DNA from: Haemophilus influenzae
GTDB taxonomy: Bacteria; Pseudomonadota; Gammaproteobacteria; Enterobacterales; Pasteurellaceae
Length of the DNA stretch: 64,000 nucleotides
Assembly: GCA_923172585.1 (NCBI GenBank)
Contig: OV298644.1
Coordinates: 451,427 to 515,426, forward strand
Direction of reading: 5' to 3'
Both the position numbers and the translations under genes were made by a program. Every line of letters begins with the position of its first letter. The stretch's first letter is position 1. A model generated the notes under the pieces. That model worked only from the letters and a program-made list of their open reading frames with translations, did no database searches and was not told the DNA's origin. Below are positions 32,350 to 43,049 of this stretch, piece after piece.

Positions 32350-33228
32350 TTATTTTGATAATTGCTGAATTAGCGTATTAAATCCCACTTCATCATAGCC
32401 ATCTTCATATTGAGCTTCTCCAGCTACATCACGAATTGTTCTTCCATTTAATGCTGTGCAGCCGAATTTTTCTAATTTGCTTTTAGTAAAGCTAGAACGA
32501 TACGCAGAGGAAGTGTTATTTAAACTAATTACGCCAATAGTTGCATTTTTGCATAGGTGTTTATTAATGAAAACGAGATTATAACCAGACTCTTGAATGT
32601 AGCCCGTTTTATTCACTGCCGCATCAAAGATTTCATCACGCACTAACTTATTAGTATTTTTAATATAAAGTTTGTGTTTCCCTGCTTGGATATAAGTTGC
32701 ATTAAGATTAGATAAACGTTTAATGTCCGATTTATTTAATGAATATTTAGCGAGTTTAACCAAATCCATCGGGCTGGAAATATTATAGCTAGATAACCCT
32801 GAACTATCGTGAAAACGAGTAGAATACATACCAAGTTGATGGGCTTTTTCGTTCATTTTATTAATAAATTGGCGACGACTTATTCCCGCTGCACGAGAAA
32901 GCGCGTGGGCAGCATAGTTATCAGAATGGACAAGCATTGCTTTCAATAATTCGTTACAAGAGATAGGAATATTTTTAGGTAATTTTGTTCCAGTGCCTTT
33001 AATTCTATCCGTATCCTCTTTTGTGATTGCGATTCGACAATTAGGATTTTTATTATTCTCTAAAAATACATTAGCCGTCATTAATTTTGTTACAGAGGCA
33101 ATAGGCTGAATACTATCAGGCGCATGGCTTTCCAATACTCGATTATGGGTAAAATCATACACAACATAAGACTGTGCCAGCGAAAAAGAAGGACACAAAG
33201 ATAAAATAAATAAAGCTTTTTTAAACAT
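32350..33228 (-). CDS. pbpG: D-alanyl-D-alanine endopeptidase (PBP7)
   Basis: PbpG cleaves DD-crosslinks in murein. The 292-residue precursor has a signal peptide (ALFILSLCPSFSLA), then SVTKLM (SxxK nucleophile), SDN in LVHSDNYAAH and KTG in VNKTGYIQESG. ATG 33228 has AAGGTG upstream. It lies alone, divergent from the rlmN unit. Confidence 0.94.
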   Translation of the reverse strand: MFKKALFILSLCPSFSLAQSYVVYDFTHNRVLESHAPDSIQPIASVTKLMTANVFLENNKNPNCRIAITKEDTDRIKGTGTKLPKNIPISCNELLKAMLVHSDNYAAHALSRAAGISRRQFINKMNEKAHQLGMYSTRFHDSSGLSSYNISSPMDLVKLAKYSLNKSDIKRLSNLNATYIQAGKHKLYIKNTNKLVRDEIFDAAVNKTGYIQESGYNLVFINKHLCKNATIGVISLNNTSSAYRSSFTKSKLEKFGCTALNGRTIRDVAGEAQYEDGYDEVGFNTLIQQLSK

Positions 33229-33291
33229 TATTGGACACCTTAGAAAATAAGCTCACATTTTACCGCACTTTTTCCGCTGTAATTGGAAATA

Positions 33292-33311
33292 TTTGCGATC
33301 TAGATCGCAAA
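33292..33311 (+). promoter_or_regulatory. CRP-S competence regulatory site
   Basis: TTTGCGATCTAGATCGCAAA is a perfect 20-bp palindrome with the TTGCGA..TCGCAA core of the Haemophilus CRP-S sites that need both CRP and Sxy. In H. influenzae the genes here (rlmN and pilF, HI0365-0366) are known members of the competence regulon. A possible -10, GATTAT (33352-33357), puts the site near -61.5. Uptake sequences flank it on both sides in opposite orientation (33262, 33313). Confidence 0.9.
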
Positions 33312-33472
33312 AAAGTGCGGTGAGATTTTCCATCGTTTTTCAATTCCGCTAGATTATGCGATGACAAATCTGTACAATCGCCGTTCATTTTTTAATTGCG
33401 AATTTTTCGTTGTGAGTTTTGATAAAACACCTGCACAACGCTATCGCCACAATGTGTAATAACGAGGCTAAA

Positions 33473-34624
33473 ATGTCAGAATTATTGTCTGTGCAATCAG
33501 ATTCACCAGCTAAAAAAATTAATCTAATGGATTTAACGCGCCAACAAATGCGCGAATTTTTTAAAGAACTCGGCGAAAAACCATTCCGTGCAGATCAGTT
33601 AGTAAAATGGATTTATCATTTTGGCGAAGATAACTTCGACAATATGACAAACATTAATAAAAAATTACGTGAAAAACTTAAGGCGGTTGCAGAAATTAAA
33701 GCCCCAGAAGTTGCCGTTGAACAGCGTTCAGCCGATGGCACGATAAAATGGGCAATGCAAGTGGGCGAACAACAAGTTGAAACTGTGTATATTCCCGAAG
33801 CAGATCGCGCGACGCTTTGTGTATCTTCCCAAGTTGGCTGTGCCTTAGCTTGTACATTCTGTTCAACAGCACAACAAGGATTTAATCGCAATTTAACGGT
33901 TTCAGAAATTATCGGTCAAGTATGGCGAGCCTCTAAAATTATTGGTAACTTTGGCGTAACTGGCGTTAGACCCATTACAAATGTAGTAATGATGGGAATG
34001 GGCGAACCCTTATTAAATGTCGCAAACGTTGTTCCTGCAATGGAAATTATGTTAGATGATTTTGCTTATGGTTTATCAAAACGTCGTGTCACTTTATCAA
34101 CTTCTGGGGTTGTGCCAGCACTAGATAATTTGAGCAAAATGATCGATGTGGCACTGGCAATTTCATTACATGCACCAAATGATGAATTACGTGATGAAAT
34201 TGTGCCAATCAACAAAAAATATAATATCAAAACCTTGATTGACTCAGTAAATCGTTATTTAAATGTATCAAATGCAAACCACGGCAAAGTAACGATTGAA
34301 TATGTGATGCTCGATCATGTGAATGATGGCATTGAACACGCTCATCAACTTGCAGAAGTATTAAAAAATACACCTTGTAAAATTAATTTAATTCCGTGGA
34401 ATCCGTTTCCAGAAGCACCTTATGCAAAAAGCTCAAATACACGTATCGATCGCTTCCAAAAAACCTTAATGGAATATGGCTTTACCGTGATTATCCGTAA
34501 AACCCGTGGCGATGATATTGATGCGGCTTGCGGACAGCTAGCTGGAGATGTTATCGATCGTACTAAACGTACGGCAATGAAACGCCAATTTGGACAAAAT
34601 ATTGGGGTAACAGAAGTTAATTAA
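33473..34624 (+). CDS. rlmN: Dual-specificity 23S rRNA/tRNA A-C2 methyltransferase
   Basis: RlmN is a radical-SAM enzyme that methylates A2503 of 23S rRNA and A37 of some tRNAs. The 383-residue protein has [20 protein letters not shown], the cluster motif [24 protein letters not shown], and the second catalytic Cys near the end (DAACGQLAG). ATG 33473 has CGAGG upstream and gives the E. coli-like start MSELL; the frame opening at 33419 is not used. It sits downstream of the CRP-S site, so it is expressed more strongly in competence. Confidence 0.95.
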   Translation: MSELLSVQSDSPAKKINLMDLTRQQMREFFKELGEKPFRADQLVKWIYHFGEDNFDNMTNINKKLREKLKAVAEIKAPEVAVEQRSADGTIKWAMQVGEQQVETVYIPEADRATLCVSSQVGCALACTFCSTAQQGFNRNLTVSEIIGQVWRASKIIGNFGVTGVRPITNVVMMGMGEPLLNVANVVPAMEIMLDDFAYGLSKRRVTLSTSGVVPALDNLSKMIDVALAISLHAPNDELRDEIVPINKKYNIKTLIDSVNRYLNVSNANHGKVTIEYVMLDHVNDGIEHAHQLAEVLKNTPCKINLIPWNPFPEAPYAKSSNTRIDRFQKTLMEYGFTVIIRKTRGDDIDAACGQLAGDVIDRTKRTAMKRQFGQNIGVTEVN

Positions 34625-34631
34625 TATTCTA

Positions 34632-34660
34632 GGCATGTGAATTAATCAAGTTCACATGCC
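34632..34660 (+). terminator. Hairpin between rlmN and pilF
   Basis: GGCATGTGAA (34632-34641) and TTCACATGCC (34651-34660) form a perfect 10-bp stem with a 9-base loop. The following tract is only CTATGTTTTC, so it may be a partial terminator or a processing site that sets rlmN to pilF ratios. Confidence 0.5.
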
Positions 34661-34724
34661 CTATGTTTTCATACAAATTAAAGCATATTAAATATTTCTT
34701 CCTACCCTGTTAAAAGGAGAAAAA

Positions 34725-35264
34725 ATGCAAACAATAAGTAAACAACTAAGTGCGGTTATTTTCCCTTTCATTTTTTCTGCCTGCGTTTCACAATCAGCAT
34801 CTAGCTTAGATCATCAAGCTGCCGCCAAAGCGCGAGTGGAACTCGCTTTGAGCTATCTTCAGCAAAATAATCCTCAATTGGCTAAAATCAATTTAGACAA
34901 AGCACTTCAACACGATAAAAATTACTATCTCGTGCATTCAGCACTTGCACATTATTATCAACAACAAGGGCAAATAAAAAATGCCTTTCGTGAGTATGAA
35001 ATAGCCGTAAAACTTAATCATAAACAAGGCGATGTACATAATAATTTTGGTACGTTTCTATGTAGTCAAAAGAAATTTGAGCAAGCCCAGCAACAATTTG
35101 AATTAGCCCTTAATTCGCCGAATTATTATCGTCAAGCAGATACATTTGAAAATATCGTGCTTTGTGCTTATTCCGCGAAAAAAATGGATATTTATCAGCA
35201 AACATTAGAAAAATTACGTCAAATCGATGGAAAACGTGCGGAAAAATTCAATAGTCTAAAATAA
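34725..35264 (+). CDS. pilF: Type IV pilus pilotin-like TPR lipoprotein PilF
   Basis: The 179-residue lipoprotein has a signal with lipobox FSAC and TPR repeats (ARVELALSYLQQNNPQLAKINLDKAL, then three more). This is the PilF/PilW family that pilots secretin assembly for type IV pili. In H. influenzae it belongs to the competence regulon and is required for transformation. AAAGGAG precedes ATG 34725. An uptake sequence (34748) is inside the signal peptide. Confidence 0.9.
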   Translation: MQTISKQLSAVIFPFIFSACVSQSASSLDHQAAAKARVELALSYLQQNNPQLAKINLDKALQHDKNYYLVHSALAHYYQQQGQIKNAFREYEIAVKLNHKQGDVHNNFGTFLCSQKKFEQAQQQFELALNSPNYYRQADTFENIVLCAYSAKKMDIYQQTLEKLRQIDGKRAEKFNSLK

Positions 35265-35335
35265 AGCATTGCCAAATCAAGTATTGGACTTTAAAATTTA
35301 GCCCTTATTTACCGCCTAATTATTTGATTAACTTT

Positions 35336-36247
35336 ATGAATCCAACTACTGAGCAAGTGCTTTCTCCTGGTGAGATTTTTCGTCAAACACGCGAAGCCTT
35401 AAATCTTTCTCTTGAAGATGTCGCTAAAGAAATCACGCTACGCCCTTCTATATTAGAGCAACTTGAAAATAATGAATTTATTCAAAAATCAACGCCTTCT
35501 ATATTTGTCAAAGGTTATGTTCGCAGCTATGCAAAATTCTTACGTTTGCCAGATTCTGTGTGGGAAAATATTGTTTTTGCTGAAACCGAAAAAAATGATT
35601 TAGGGAAAAATGCACGTTCAACCCGTGCCGTTAATCAATATTCTTCTCACAATCGTTGGATCGGGCGTTTAACCGCAATAGTATTCGTGATTGTAATTGG
35701 TATGACTGGGCTTTGGTGGTGGCAAAGTTATCAACAAAATACTCAAGAACGCGATGATTTAGTGCAAAGTTATGTTGCCTCTACCGAAAACAATCAGCCC
35801 GCCACCGCTCTTGTGACAACAGAAGAAAGTAATAAATCTGCACCAGAAACAGCAGCACCAGTCTCACAACCAGTAGAAATAACAAATAATCTGTTACCAG
35901 AAATAGCACAAGAAAATAGCGTTTCACTACCCAAAAACAATGAAAAATCAGTTTCAGACATTCAAAGTGCGGTCGAAAATCCAAGTATTTCTACAACGTT
36001 ACCTATAGCAAAAGGCGATTTAGTGATTGAAATACTAACACATAGCAGTTGGATTAGTGTAAAAGATAACGCCCGTCACGTATTAGCACAAAAAGAATAT
36101 AAACAAGGCGAAATATTAACCTTTAATGGCAATGAATTTTCATTAATTGTAGGCGCGCCAAGCAATGTGCGCATCACTTACAAAGGCGAGAATTATCCTC
36201 TTAAAGTGGATGGTCGCGTAGCAAAATTCAAACTTTCACAACCTTAG
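35336..36247 (+). CDS. rodZ: Cytoskeleton protein RodZ
   Basis: RodZ links MreB to the elongation machinery. The 303-residue protein has a cytoplasmic HTH domain ([25 protein letters not shown], split here), one membrane helix ([19 protein letters not shown]), a variable Pro/Thr/Ser/Asn linker and a periplasmic DUF4115 domain. ATG 35336 is preferred over TTG 35324; neither has a good ribosome site. ispG follows after 8 bases, as in other gamma-proteobacteria. Confidence 0.93.
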   Translation: MNPTTEQVLSPGEIFRQTREALNLSLEDVAKEITLRPSILEQLENNEFIQKSTPSIFVKGYVRSYAKFLRLPDSVWENIVFAETEKNDLGKNARSTRAVNQYSSHNRWIGRLTAIVFVIVIGMTGLWWWQSYQQNTQERDDLVQSYVASTENNQPATALVTTEESNKSAPETAAPVSQPVEITNNLLPEIAQENSVSLPKNNEKSVSDIQSAVENPSISTTLPIAKGDLVIEILTHSSWISVKDNARHVLAQKEYKQGEILTFNGNEFSLIVGAPSNVRITYKGENYPLKVDGRVAKFKLSQP

Positions 36248-36255
36248 GAAAAATA

Positions 36256-37362
36256 ATGTCAGCTTTTCAGCCAACTATTAAGCGTCGTGAATCGACAAAA
36301 ATTTATGTGGGAAATGTACCAATTGGTGGGGATGCACCGATTGCCGTGCAATCAATGACAAATACTCGCACCACTGATGTGGAAGCGACAGTTGCTCAAA
36401 TTAAATCATTAGAACGTGTTGGTGCAGATATTGTTCGTGTATCTGTTCCCACAATGGATGCTGCAGAAGCATTTAAACAAATTAAACAACAAGTGAATGT
36501 CCCGCTCGTAGCAGATATTCATTTCGACTATCGTATCGCGTTAAAAGTCGCAGAATATGGCGTGGATTGTTTACGTATTAATCCCGGCAATATTGGTCGT
36601 GAAGATCGCATCCGTGCCGTTGTTGATTGTGCTCGTGACAAAAATATTCCGATTCGTATTGGCGTAAATGCAGGATCTTTAGAAAAAGATTTACAAGAAA
36701 AATACGGCGAGCCAACACCAGAGGCATTATTAGAGTCCGCATTACGTCACGTAGAAATTTTAGATCGCCTAAATTTCAACCAATTTAAAGTGAGCGTAAA
36801 AGCCTCCGATGTATTCTTAGCGGTGGAAGCTTATCGTTTACTGGCTAAAGCAATTAAACAACCTTTACATTTAGGCATTACAGAAGCAGGTGGCGCACGC
36901 GCTGGTGCAGTAAAATCTGCGGTGGGTTTAGGAATGTTATTAGCTGAGGGCATTGGCGATACGCTGCGCGTTTCTTTGGCGGCAGATCCTATAGAGGAAA
37001 TCAAAGTCGGTTTTGATATTTTGAAATCTTTAAGAATTCGCTCTCGTGGCATTAATTTTATTGCTTGCCCAACTTGTTCTCGTCAAGAATTTGATGTGAT
37101 CGGCACAGTAAATGCACTAGAACAACGCCTTGAAGATATTATTACACCAATGGATGTATCGATTATCGGCTGTGTAGTGAATGGTCCTGGTGAGGCGCTC
37201 GTCTCCGATCTCGGCGTAACGGGTGGTAACAAAAAAAGCGGTTATTATCTTGACGGCGAACGTCAAAAAGAGCGTTTTGATAACGAAGATATAGTGAACC
37301 AATTAGAAGCAAAAATTCGTGCGAAAATCGCACGACAAGATCCAAAAAACAGAATTATTTAA
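36256..37362 (+). CDS. ispG: 4-hydroxy-3-methylbut-2-enyl diphosphate synthase
   Basis: IspG is a [4Fe-4S] enzyme of the MEP isoprenoid pathway converting MEcPP to HMBPP. The 368-residue product has a TIM-barrel N-terminus ([20 protein letters not shown]) and cluster cysteines in [11 protein letters not shown] and [10 protein letters not shown]. Its AGGAAAAATA site lies just after the rodZ stop. Confidence 0.97.
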   Translation: MSAFQPTIKRRESTKIYVGNVPIGGDAPIAVQSMTNTRTTDVEATVAQIKSLERVGADIVRVSVPTMDAAEAFKQIKQQVNVPLVADIHFDYRIALKVAEYGVDCLRINPGNIGREDRIRAVVDCARDKNIPIRIGVNAGSLEKDLQEKYGEPTPEALLESALRHVEILDRLNFNQFKVSVKASDVFLAVEAYRLLAKAIKQPLHLGITEAGGARAGAVKSAVGLGMLLAEGIGDTLRVSLAADPIEEIKVGFDILKSLRIRSRGINFIACPTCSRQEFDVIGTVNALEQRLEDIITPMDVSIIGCVVNGPGEALVSDLGVTGGNKKSGYYLDGERQKERFDNEDIVNQLEAKIRAKIARQDPKNRII

Positions 37363-37371
37363 GGAAAGCTC

Positions 37372-38643
37372 GTGGCAAAAACAATTCAAGCAATTCGTGG
37401 TATGAACGATTGCGCCCCAACAGAATCTCCATTATGGCAATGGATTGAAGCACAAGTACGCAATGTATTAAATAGTTATGGCTATTCGGAAGTGCGTATG
37501 CCAATTGTAGAAAGCACGCCATTATTTGCGCGCGCAATCGGCGAAGTAACTGATGTTGTCTCAAAAGAAATGTACACATTTTGGGATAACGATGAACAAT
37601 TAACCTTACGCCCTGAAGGCACAGCAGGCTGTGTGCGAGCAGCCATTGAACACGGTTGGATCTATAATAATGAACAACGCTTATGGTATATCGGGCCAAT
37701 GTTCCGTCATGAACGTCCACAAAAAGGGCGTTACCGTCAATTCCATCAAGCAGGTGTTGAGGTATTCGGTATTGCAAATCCAGAAATCGATGCTGAATTA
37801 ATCATACTTACCTATCGTTTATGGAAAGCGTTAGGTATCGATCAACATGTTACACTTCAACTTAACTCAATTGGTTCTTTAGAAGCACGCGCAAATTATC
37901 GTTCTACGTTGGTTGGATTCTTAGAAAACCATCAAGATTTAATGAGCGATGAAGAAAAAGATCGCTTGGTAAAAAATCCATTGCGTATTTTGGATACCAA
38001 AAATCCAGAATTACAAAAAGTATTGGATAACGCGCCAAAATTACTTGATTATCTAGATGATGAAAGCCGTGAGCATTTTGAACAATTATGTTCATTATTA
38101 GATGCGGTTGGTATTCAATATGAAATTAATCCTAAACTCGTGCGTGGTTTAGATTATTACAACAAAACTGTATTTGAATGGGTAACCTCTGCTCTTGGTG
38201 CACAAGGTACCGTGTGTGGCGGCGGTCGTTATGACGGTTTAGTGGAACAACTTGGCGGACACGCAACGCCAAGCATCGGATTTGCGATGGGGTTAGAGCG
38301 TTTAGTCTTGTTGGTACAAGAAGTTAATCCAAATGTTCCTGTTAAAAGTGCGGTGGATATTTATGTTGTTTATCAAGGCGAAGGCACAACATTAGCCGCT
38401 TTTGAATTAGCGGAAAAAGTACGCTCAGAATTACCGCACTTAAATACTATGTTGCACTGCTCTGGCGGTAATTTCAAAAAACAATTTAAACGTGCAGATA
38501 AATCTGATGCAACATTAGCATTAGTTATCGGCGAAAGCGAAGTCCAAAATAAACAAGTCGTTGTTAAACACTTACAAGGTGGTGCAGATCAGCAAACCTT
38601 AGATTTAGTGAATGTAATCGACTATATTCAAACTCAATTTTAA
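37372..38643 (+). CDS. hisS: Histidyl-tRNA synthetase
   Basis: HisS charges tRNA-His. The 423-residue class II enzyme shows motif 2 ([19 protein letters not shown]), the His A loop ([14 protein letters not shown]) and GGRYDGL. The start is GTG 37372 with AAGGAAAG upstream, giving [13 protein letters not shown]. It follows ispG by 9 bases. Two facing uptake sequences (38346, 38433) are inside. Confidence 0.97.
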   Translation: MAKTIQAIRGMNDCAPTESPLWQWIEAQVRNVLNSYGYSEVRMPIVESTPLFARAIGEVTDVVSKEMYTFWDNDEQLTLRPEGTAGCVRAAIEHGWIYNNEQRLWYIGPMFRHERPQKGRYRQFHQAGVEVFGIANPEIDAELIILTYRLWKALGIDQHVTLQLNSIGSLEARANYRSTLVGFLENHQDLMSDEEKDRLVKNPLRILDTKNPELQKVLDNAPKLLDYLDDESREHFEQLCSLLDAVGIQYEINPKLVRGLDYYNKTVFEWVTSALGAQGTVCGGGRYDGLVEQLGGHATPSIGFAMGLERLVLLVQEVNPNVPVKSAVDIYVVYQGEGTTLAAFELAEKVRSELPHLNTMLHCSGGNFKKQFKRADKSDATLALVIGESEVQNKQVVVKHLQGGADQQTLDLVNVIDYIQTQF

Positions 38644-38660
38644 TTTAAAAGGGGAAAAAC

Positions 38661-39275
38661 ATGGCTTATTCCATTGAAGAAGAACAAGAGATTAACCAGT
38701 TGAAAGAGTGGTGGAAAGAGAATGGCAAAACAATTATTGTCGCTTTTATCTTAGGGGTTGGCGGTATGTTTGGATGGCGTTATTGGCAAGCACACCAAGC
38801 AGAACAAATCGCTCAAGCCTCCGCACAATATGATGCTTTAATTAATTCTGTGCAACAAGACGAACAGGCTAAAAAAGCAAATATAGAACAATTTGTGCAA
38901 GCTAACAGCAAAACGGCATACGCTGTCTTTGCTTTGTTAGATGAAGCGAAAAAAGCCACTGAAAAACAAGATTTTTCAGCAGCAGAAGCAAATTTAAATC
39001 AAGCATTAACCCAATCTCAAGATGAAGTATTAACGTCTATTGTTGCATTACGTCTCAGTGCTGTACAATTTCAATTGGGTCAATTAGACAATGCTTTAAC
39101 CACATTAAACCAAGTGAAAGGCGAAAGTTTTAATGCTCGTAAAGCGATTTTAACTGGCGATATCCAAATTGCAAAAGGAGATAAAGTTGCGGCGAAAAAC
39201 AGCTTTGAGCAAGCACAACAAAGTGGTAGCCAATTAGAACAACAAATGGCAAAAATGAAATTAAACAACCTTTAA
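38661..39275 (+). CDS. yfgM: YfgM ancillary SecYEG translocon protein
   Basis: YfgM is a single-pass membrane protein with a periplasmic TPR domain that works with PpiD at SecYEG. The 204 residues include EEEQEINQLKEWWKENGK, a membrane helix (TIIVAFILGVGGMFGWRYW) and TPR-like helices rich in Gln and Ala. AAGGGGA precedes ATG 38661. bamB, its usual neighbour in E. coli, is not here; the convergent isc operon follows. Confidence 0.9.
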   Translation: MAYSIEEEQEINQLKEWWKENGKTIIVAFILGVGGMFGWRYWQAHQAEQIAQASAQYDALINSVQQDEQAKKANIEQFVQANSKTAYAVFALLDEAKKATEKQDFSAAEANLNQALTQSQDEVLTSIVALRLSAVQFQLGQLDNALTTLNQVKGESFNARKAILTGDIQIAKGDKVAAKNSFEQAQQSGSQLEQQMAKMKLNNL

Positions 39276-39280
39276 AAAAT

Positions 39281-39311
39281 AATACCCGCATCAAAGTGCG
39301 GGTATTTTTTC
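39281..39311 (+). terminator. Bidirectional terminator between yfgM and iscX
   Basis: AATACCCGCA (39281-39290) and TGCGGGTATT (39297-39306) form a perfect 10-bp stem, with T6 after it on the plus strand and T6 on the minus strand. It ends both convergent operons. Confidence 0.9.
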
Positions 39312-39325
39312 AATCAAATTTCTGA

Positions 39326-39520
39326 TTATTCAAATTCATCTAACCATTTTAATAAAATAGCCTCAAGAATTGATTCATTTGATTTATTCGGATCATCGTC
39401 AAAATCTTCAAGTTCACAAATCCATTTATATAAATCAGTAAAACGAACGGTTTTTGGATCTAAATCTGGATTACGATCGTAAAGTTCTTCTGCAATTAAT
39501 TGGGCGTCTGTCCATTTCAT
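39326..39520 (-). CDS. iscX: IscX
   Basis: This 64-residue acidic protein is the last isc gene; it binds IscS and Fe and tunes cluster assembly. The sequence [20 protein letters not shown] and the [11 protein letters not shown] patch are typical. Its ATG overlaps the fdx stop (TAATG). Confidence 0.95.
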   Translation of the reverse strand: MKWTDAQLIAEELYDRNPDLDPKTVRFTDLYKWICELEDFDDDPNKSNESILEAILLKWLDEFE

Positions 39521-39861
39521 TAGTGAGCCGCCTCATTTGCGTGATTAAGGTTATATTTTGGAATTTCTACCACAAGATCTTCATTTCCCACGACGCATTG
39601 ACAAGATAAACGGCTATCCATTTCTAATCCCCAAGCCTTATCTAGCATATCTTCTTCTTGATCACTCGTTTCATTTAAAGAATCAAACCCCTCACGAACA
39701 ATCACGTGGCAAGTTGTACAAGCACAAGAACCATCACAAGCGTGATGAATTTCTACTCCTGCATTGTGAGCAACTTCTAATAAGTTATCTCCTGTTGCAG
39801 CATCAACGACCATACCTTCAGGACAAAAATCTTCATTAGGTAAAAAAATCACTTTTGGCAT
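39520..39861 (-). CDS. fdx: Isc [2Fe-2S] ferredoxin
   Basis: Fdx supplies electrons for cluster assembly. The 113-residue protein has the adrenodoxin-type ligands in [11 protein letters not shown] and LSCQC. ATG 39861 begins [16 protein letters not shown]. It follows hscA by 39 bases, with a one-mismatch uptake motif in the gap. Confidence 0.96.
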
Positions 39862-39900
39862 AATACTTTCCTCAAAATTATTTAATATCTGACCGCACTC

Positions 39901-41758
39901 TTACGGATTTTCAATGTCTGACAGATTTTTACCCGTCAAAGCTTTATTAATTGACGCATTCATTCGACGAGCCGCAAATTCTTGGGTAGCAGTGTCTAAG
40001 GCTTTAATTCCTTGCGCAATTGCATCGCGATCTGAACCTAGTTTTACATCCATTAATTGTTTTAACACAGTTTCAATATGATGAAATTCATCTGTGCTAA
40101 GCAATTCAGCCCCATCTGCTTGTAACGCAACAATTACGCTTTCAATAACACGATCTGCTTCCACACGCTGCTCTGCTAATTCACGTGCTTGTAAATCCTC
40201 TTGCGCATTATCAAAAGAAGATTTAATCATTGCGGTTACTTCTTCATCAGTTAAGCCATAAGATGGTTTAATTTGTATTGAAGACTGTACTTTTGTCGAT
40301 TTTTCCATCGCTGTAACGCTTAATAAACCATCTGCATCCACTTGATAAGTCACTCTAATATGGGCTGCACCCGCTGCCATTGGCGGAATACCTCGTAGAG
40401 TAAAGCGTCCTAAAGAACGACAATCATCCACTAGCTCTCGTTCGCCTTGTAGCACATGAACAGTCATTGCCGTTTGTCCATCTTTGAAAGTAGTAAACTC
40501 TTGCGCACGAGCTACAGGAATTGTTGTATTACGTGGAATAATTTTTTCCACTAATCCGCCCATCGTCTCAATGCCTAAAGAAAGTGGTACAACATCAAGC
40601 AATAACATATCAGAATCAGTTTTATTCCCGACTAAAATATCTGCTTGAATTGCAGCACCAAGTGCCACAACTTTATCAGGATCGATTGAGGTTAATGGTG
40701 TTTTACCAAAAACTCGCCAACTTGTTCTCTTACATAAGGCACACGAGTTGAACCCCCAACCATTACCACCGCTTGCACTTCTTCGGATTCCACATTGGCA
40801 TCTTTCAATGCCCGACGACAAGTTAGCAATGAACGTTTTACCAGCGGATAAATTAATTCATTGAATTGTTCCCGCGAAATTTCTACTGAAAAATCTTGCC
40901 AAGAAATAACCGCACTTTTTTCATTAGTCAAAGTAATTTTAGCTTGGTTAGCAAGGGTTATTAGCTCACGCTGTTGATTTGCTGTTTGTGGTTTTAGCTT
41001 AGTTTGTTCTATTACCCAATCTGCAATTAAATGATCAAAATCATCTCCACCTAATGCAGTGTCTCCCCCGTTGCTAAAACTTCAAAGATACCTTTTGATA
41101 AGCGTAAAATTGAAATATCAAATGTGCCACCGCCTAAATCATAAACCGCAATAATGCCTTCCTGCCCACTATCTAATCCATAAGCGAGTGCAGCTGCAGT
41201 AGGTTCATTCAATAAACGTAATACATTTAGCCCTGCTAAACGCGCAGCATCTTTAGTGCTTTGACGTTGAGCATCATCAAAATAAGCAGGAACTGTAATC
41301 ACAACGCCAGAAAGCTCTCCGCCAAGACGCTGTTCGGCAATATGATTTAAACGCGACAAAATATCTGAAGACACTTCAATTGGACTTTTCTGCCCTTGTG
41401 CTGTAACAATTAAAGGTAATCCATTTTCACTTGCTACAAATTCATAAGGCAAACTAGGATAACGAGATTGCACATCTGCAAGACTTCGACCAATTAAGCG
41501 TTTGACTGAAATCACTGTATTTTGGGGATCAAGTGATGCTTGTTCAAAAGCTTCCAAACCAACTTTCTTTTCTGCAACGCCATAATGAACAACTGATGGT
41601 ACAAGACTACGATCTTGTTCATCATTAAGAATCACGGATTTTCCACTACGCACAGATGCTACTAAAGAATTAGTTGTTCCCAAATCAATTCCTACCGCCA
41701 AACGATGTTGGTGTGGAGCCGCTGTTTGTCCGGGTTCTGCAATTTGTAATAATGCCAT
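39901..41758 (-). pseudogene. hscA: HscA chaperone, frame broken twice
   Basis: HscA is the Hsp70 that releases clusters from IscU. The nucleotide-binding domain begins well ([34 protein letters not shown]). The frame is lost at a C5 run (41065-41069, plus strand), where one more C would give [17 protein letters not shown] second loss is at an A5 run (40708-40712), where one more A gives [15 protein letters not shown]. The substrate domain then reads normally to 39901. With both repairs the protein has 619 residues, close to E. coli 616. Two homopolymer deletions in one essential-pathway gene point to sequencing error. Confidence 0.9.
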
Positions 41759-41775
41759 ATACTTTTTTCTACTAG

Positions 41776-42462
41776 TTATGCGGCGGAATACGCCAAATCA
41801 AATTTATTTTTTTCTGTAAAGTTTGCTTGGTAATGGGTTTCAATATTGACTTCCTGTTTTTGACGTTCATCAATCGCTATTTTTCTGTCTTGGTTTAAAT
41901 CAGGCGTGAATACAAAAATTTGATTACCATCTAATTGTTTTACATCATCTTGCCAATTTTGCCAAAATAGTCCTTGATAAAAGGCCTCTAAATCGCCATT
42001 CAATGCCCAAGCTAAAAATTCTGTGTAAGTAAAATTTAAATTATGCCAAGTAAGATCTTTTGACGAATAGTAATAAATTTTGCCAATATTATCGCCTAAC
42101 AAACCACCATTTAACGCAAAATAACCACCAATCACATCATCTGCAACTAATAAATATTTTGGTTTTTCGCCTGACTCACTAAAAGATTTACTGAAATTCC
42201 AATCCATCAAGCCACGCGGTAATTTAAAACTTCCAGAACCTAAAATACGTAACCAACCATAATGAATTAAAATTCCACCTGTTTCATAGATTACTGCGCC
42301 CATTGGCGAGGATGTTGGCATTTGCATAGTAAAAAGCTCACGCTCCGCACTGGATTGATCTTTTTTAATTACTTCACAATGATTGCGAGCGTTATCAATC
42401 CATTGGGAAATGGTTATCCAAGCAGAATGTTCTAGACTAGTGAGCTGTTCAAGAGTTTGCAT
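41776..42462 (-). CDS. DUF2625 family protein inside the isc operon
   Basis: The 228-residue soluble protein matches my memory of DUF2625: [21 protein letters not shown] (split: [26 protein letters not shown]), [24 protein letters not shown] and [20 protein letters not shown]. These resemble SUKH/SMI1-like features (loading a Gly-rich D-x-x-G-G-Y-F element), but no function is established. There is no signal peptide. It lies between hscB and hscA, separated from hscA by 17 bases and from hscB by a 12-bp hairpin, and appears to be transcribed with them. E. coli has no gene here. Confidence 0.8.
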   Translation of the reverse strand: MQTLEQLTSLEHSAWITISQWIDNARNHCEVIKKDQSSAERELFTMQMPTSSPMGAVIYETGGILIHYGWLRILGSGSFKLPRGLMDWNFSKSFSESGEKPKYLLVADDVIGGYFALNGGLLGDNIGKIYYYSSKDLTWHNLNFTYTEFLAWALNGDLEAFYQGLFWQNWQDDVKQLDGNQIFVFTPDLNQDRKIAIDERQKQEVNIETHYQANFTEKNKFDLAYSAA

Positions 42463-42483
42463 AGTGTTATTTATTCACATCTC

Positions 42484-42510
42484 GTAGGGGCAAATTACAT
42501 TTGCCCCTAC
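42484..42510. repeat. Intergenic dyad GTAGGGGCAAAT / ATTTGCCCCTAC
   Basis: A perfect 12-bp inverted repeat (42484-42495, 42499-42510) with a 3-base loop lies between hscB and the DUF2625 gene. It resembles dispersed Pasteurellaceae intergenic dyads rather than a terminator, since no T run follows on the minus strand. It could stop exonucleases or mark an insertion point. Confidence 0.8.
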
Positions 42511-42512
42511 AT

Positions 42513-43037
42513 TTAATCTAATTCAAAAATTCGTTCTTCCACACGCTCAATTTCTTCAGAAAGTTTACGGGTAAAACGCAGTTTATCACAGTATTGAGAT
42601 GCTCTCGCCCATTGTTGAGATTTCAAACTCTCAAAAAGTGCGGTCAATAATAATTGAGTTTCTTGTTTAATTTCTTTCGCAAAAGCATTTAATGCTCTTT
42701 CATCTTGCTGGCTTTCAACTTCTTCTAATTGTTCTCGCCACTGTAACTGTTGCATTAAAAACGCCACATCTTGCGTGCTTTTTTGTTCAAGATCTAACTG
42801 CTCGCCAGTATTAAGAGCAATGATCGCTTCAGCTCGCAAAATTGGGTCTTTTAACGTTTTTAAGGCATCATTCACTTCGGTGGATTTTTGCATCGCAACA
42901 CGTTGTTCTAAAGCACTACTTGAGACAAAATTATCTGGATGTAGAGCCTTTTGTAATTTTAAATAATGTGCATTTAGTGCTTTTTCATCCAGCTGAAAAT
43001 CAACGGGTAAATCAAAAATTTGAAAAGGATTTAACAT
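42513..43037 (-). CDS. hscB: HscB co-chaperone
   Basis: HscB is the J-protein that brings IscU to HscA. The 174-residue product has a J domain (NPFQIFDLPVDFQLDEKAL) with HPD in KALHPDNF, and a C-terminal three-helix domain that binds IscU. ATG 43037 lies 12 bases past iscA. Confidence 0.96.
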   Translation of the reverse strand: MLNPFQIFDLPVDFQLDEKALNAHYLKLQKALHPDNFVSSSALEQRVAMQKSTEVNDALKTLKDPILRAEAIIALNTGEQLDLEQKSTQDVAFLMQQLQWREQLEEVESQQDERALNAFAKEIKQETQLLLTALFESLKSQQWARASQYCDKLRFTRKLSEEIERVEERIFELD

Positions 43038-43049
43038 CAGATTATTACC

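Noticed and set aside
42484-42510. Dyad as a Rho-independent terminator
   Set aside because: No T run follows on the minus strand and genes of the same operon continue after it.
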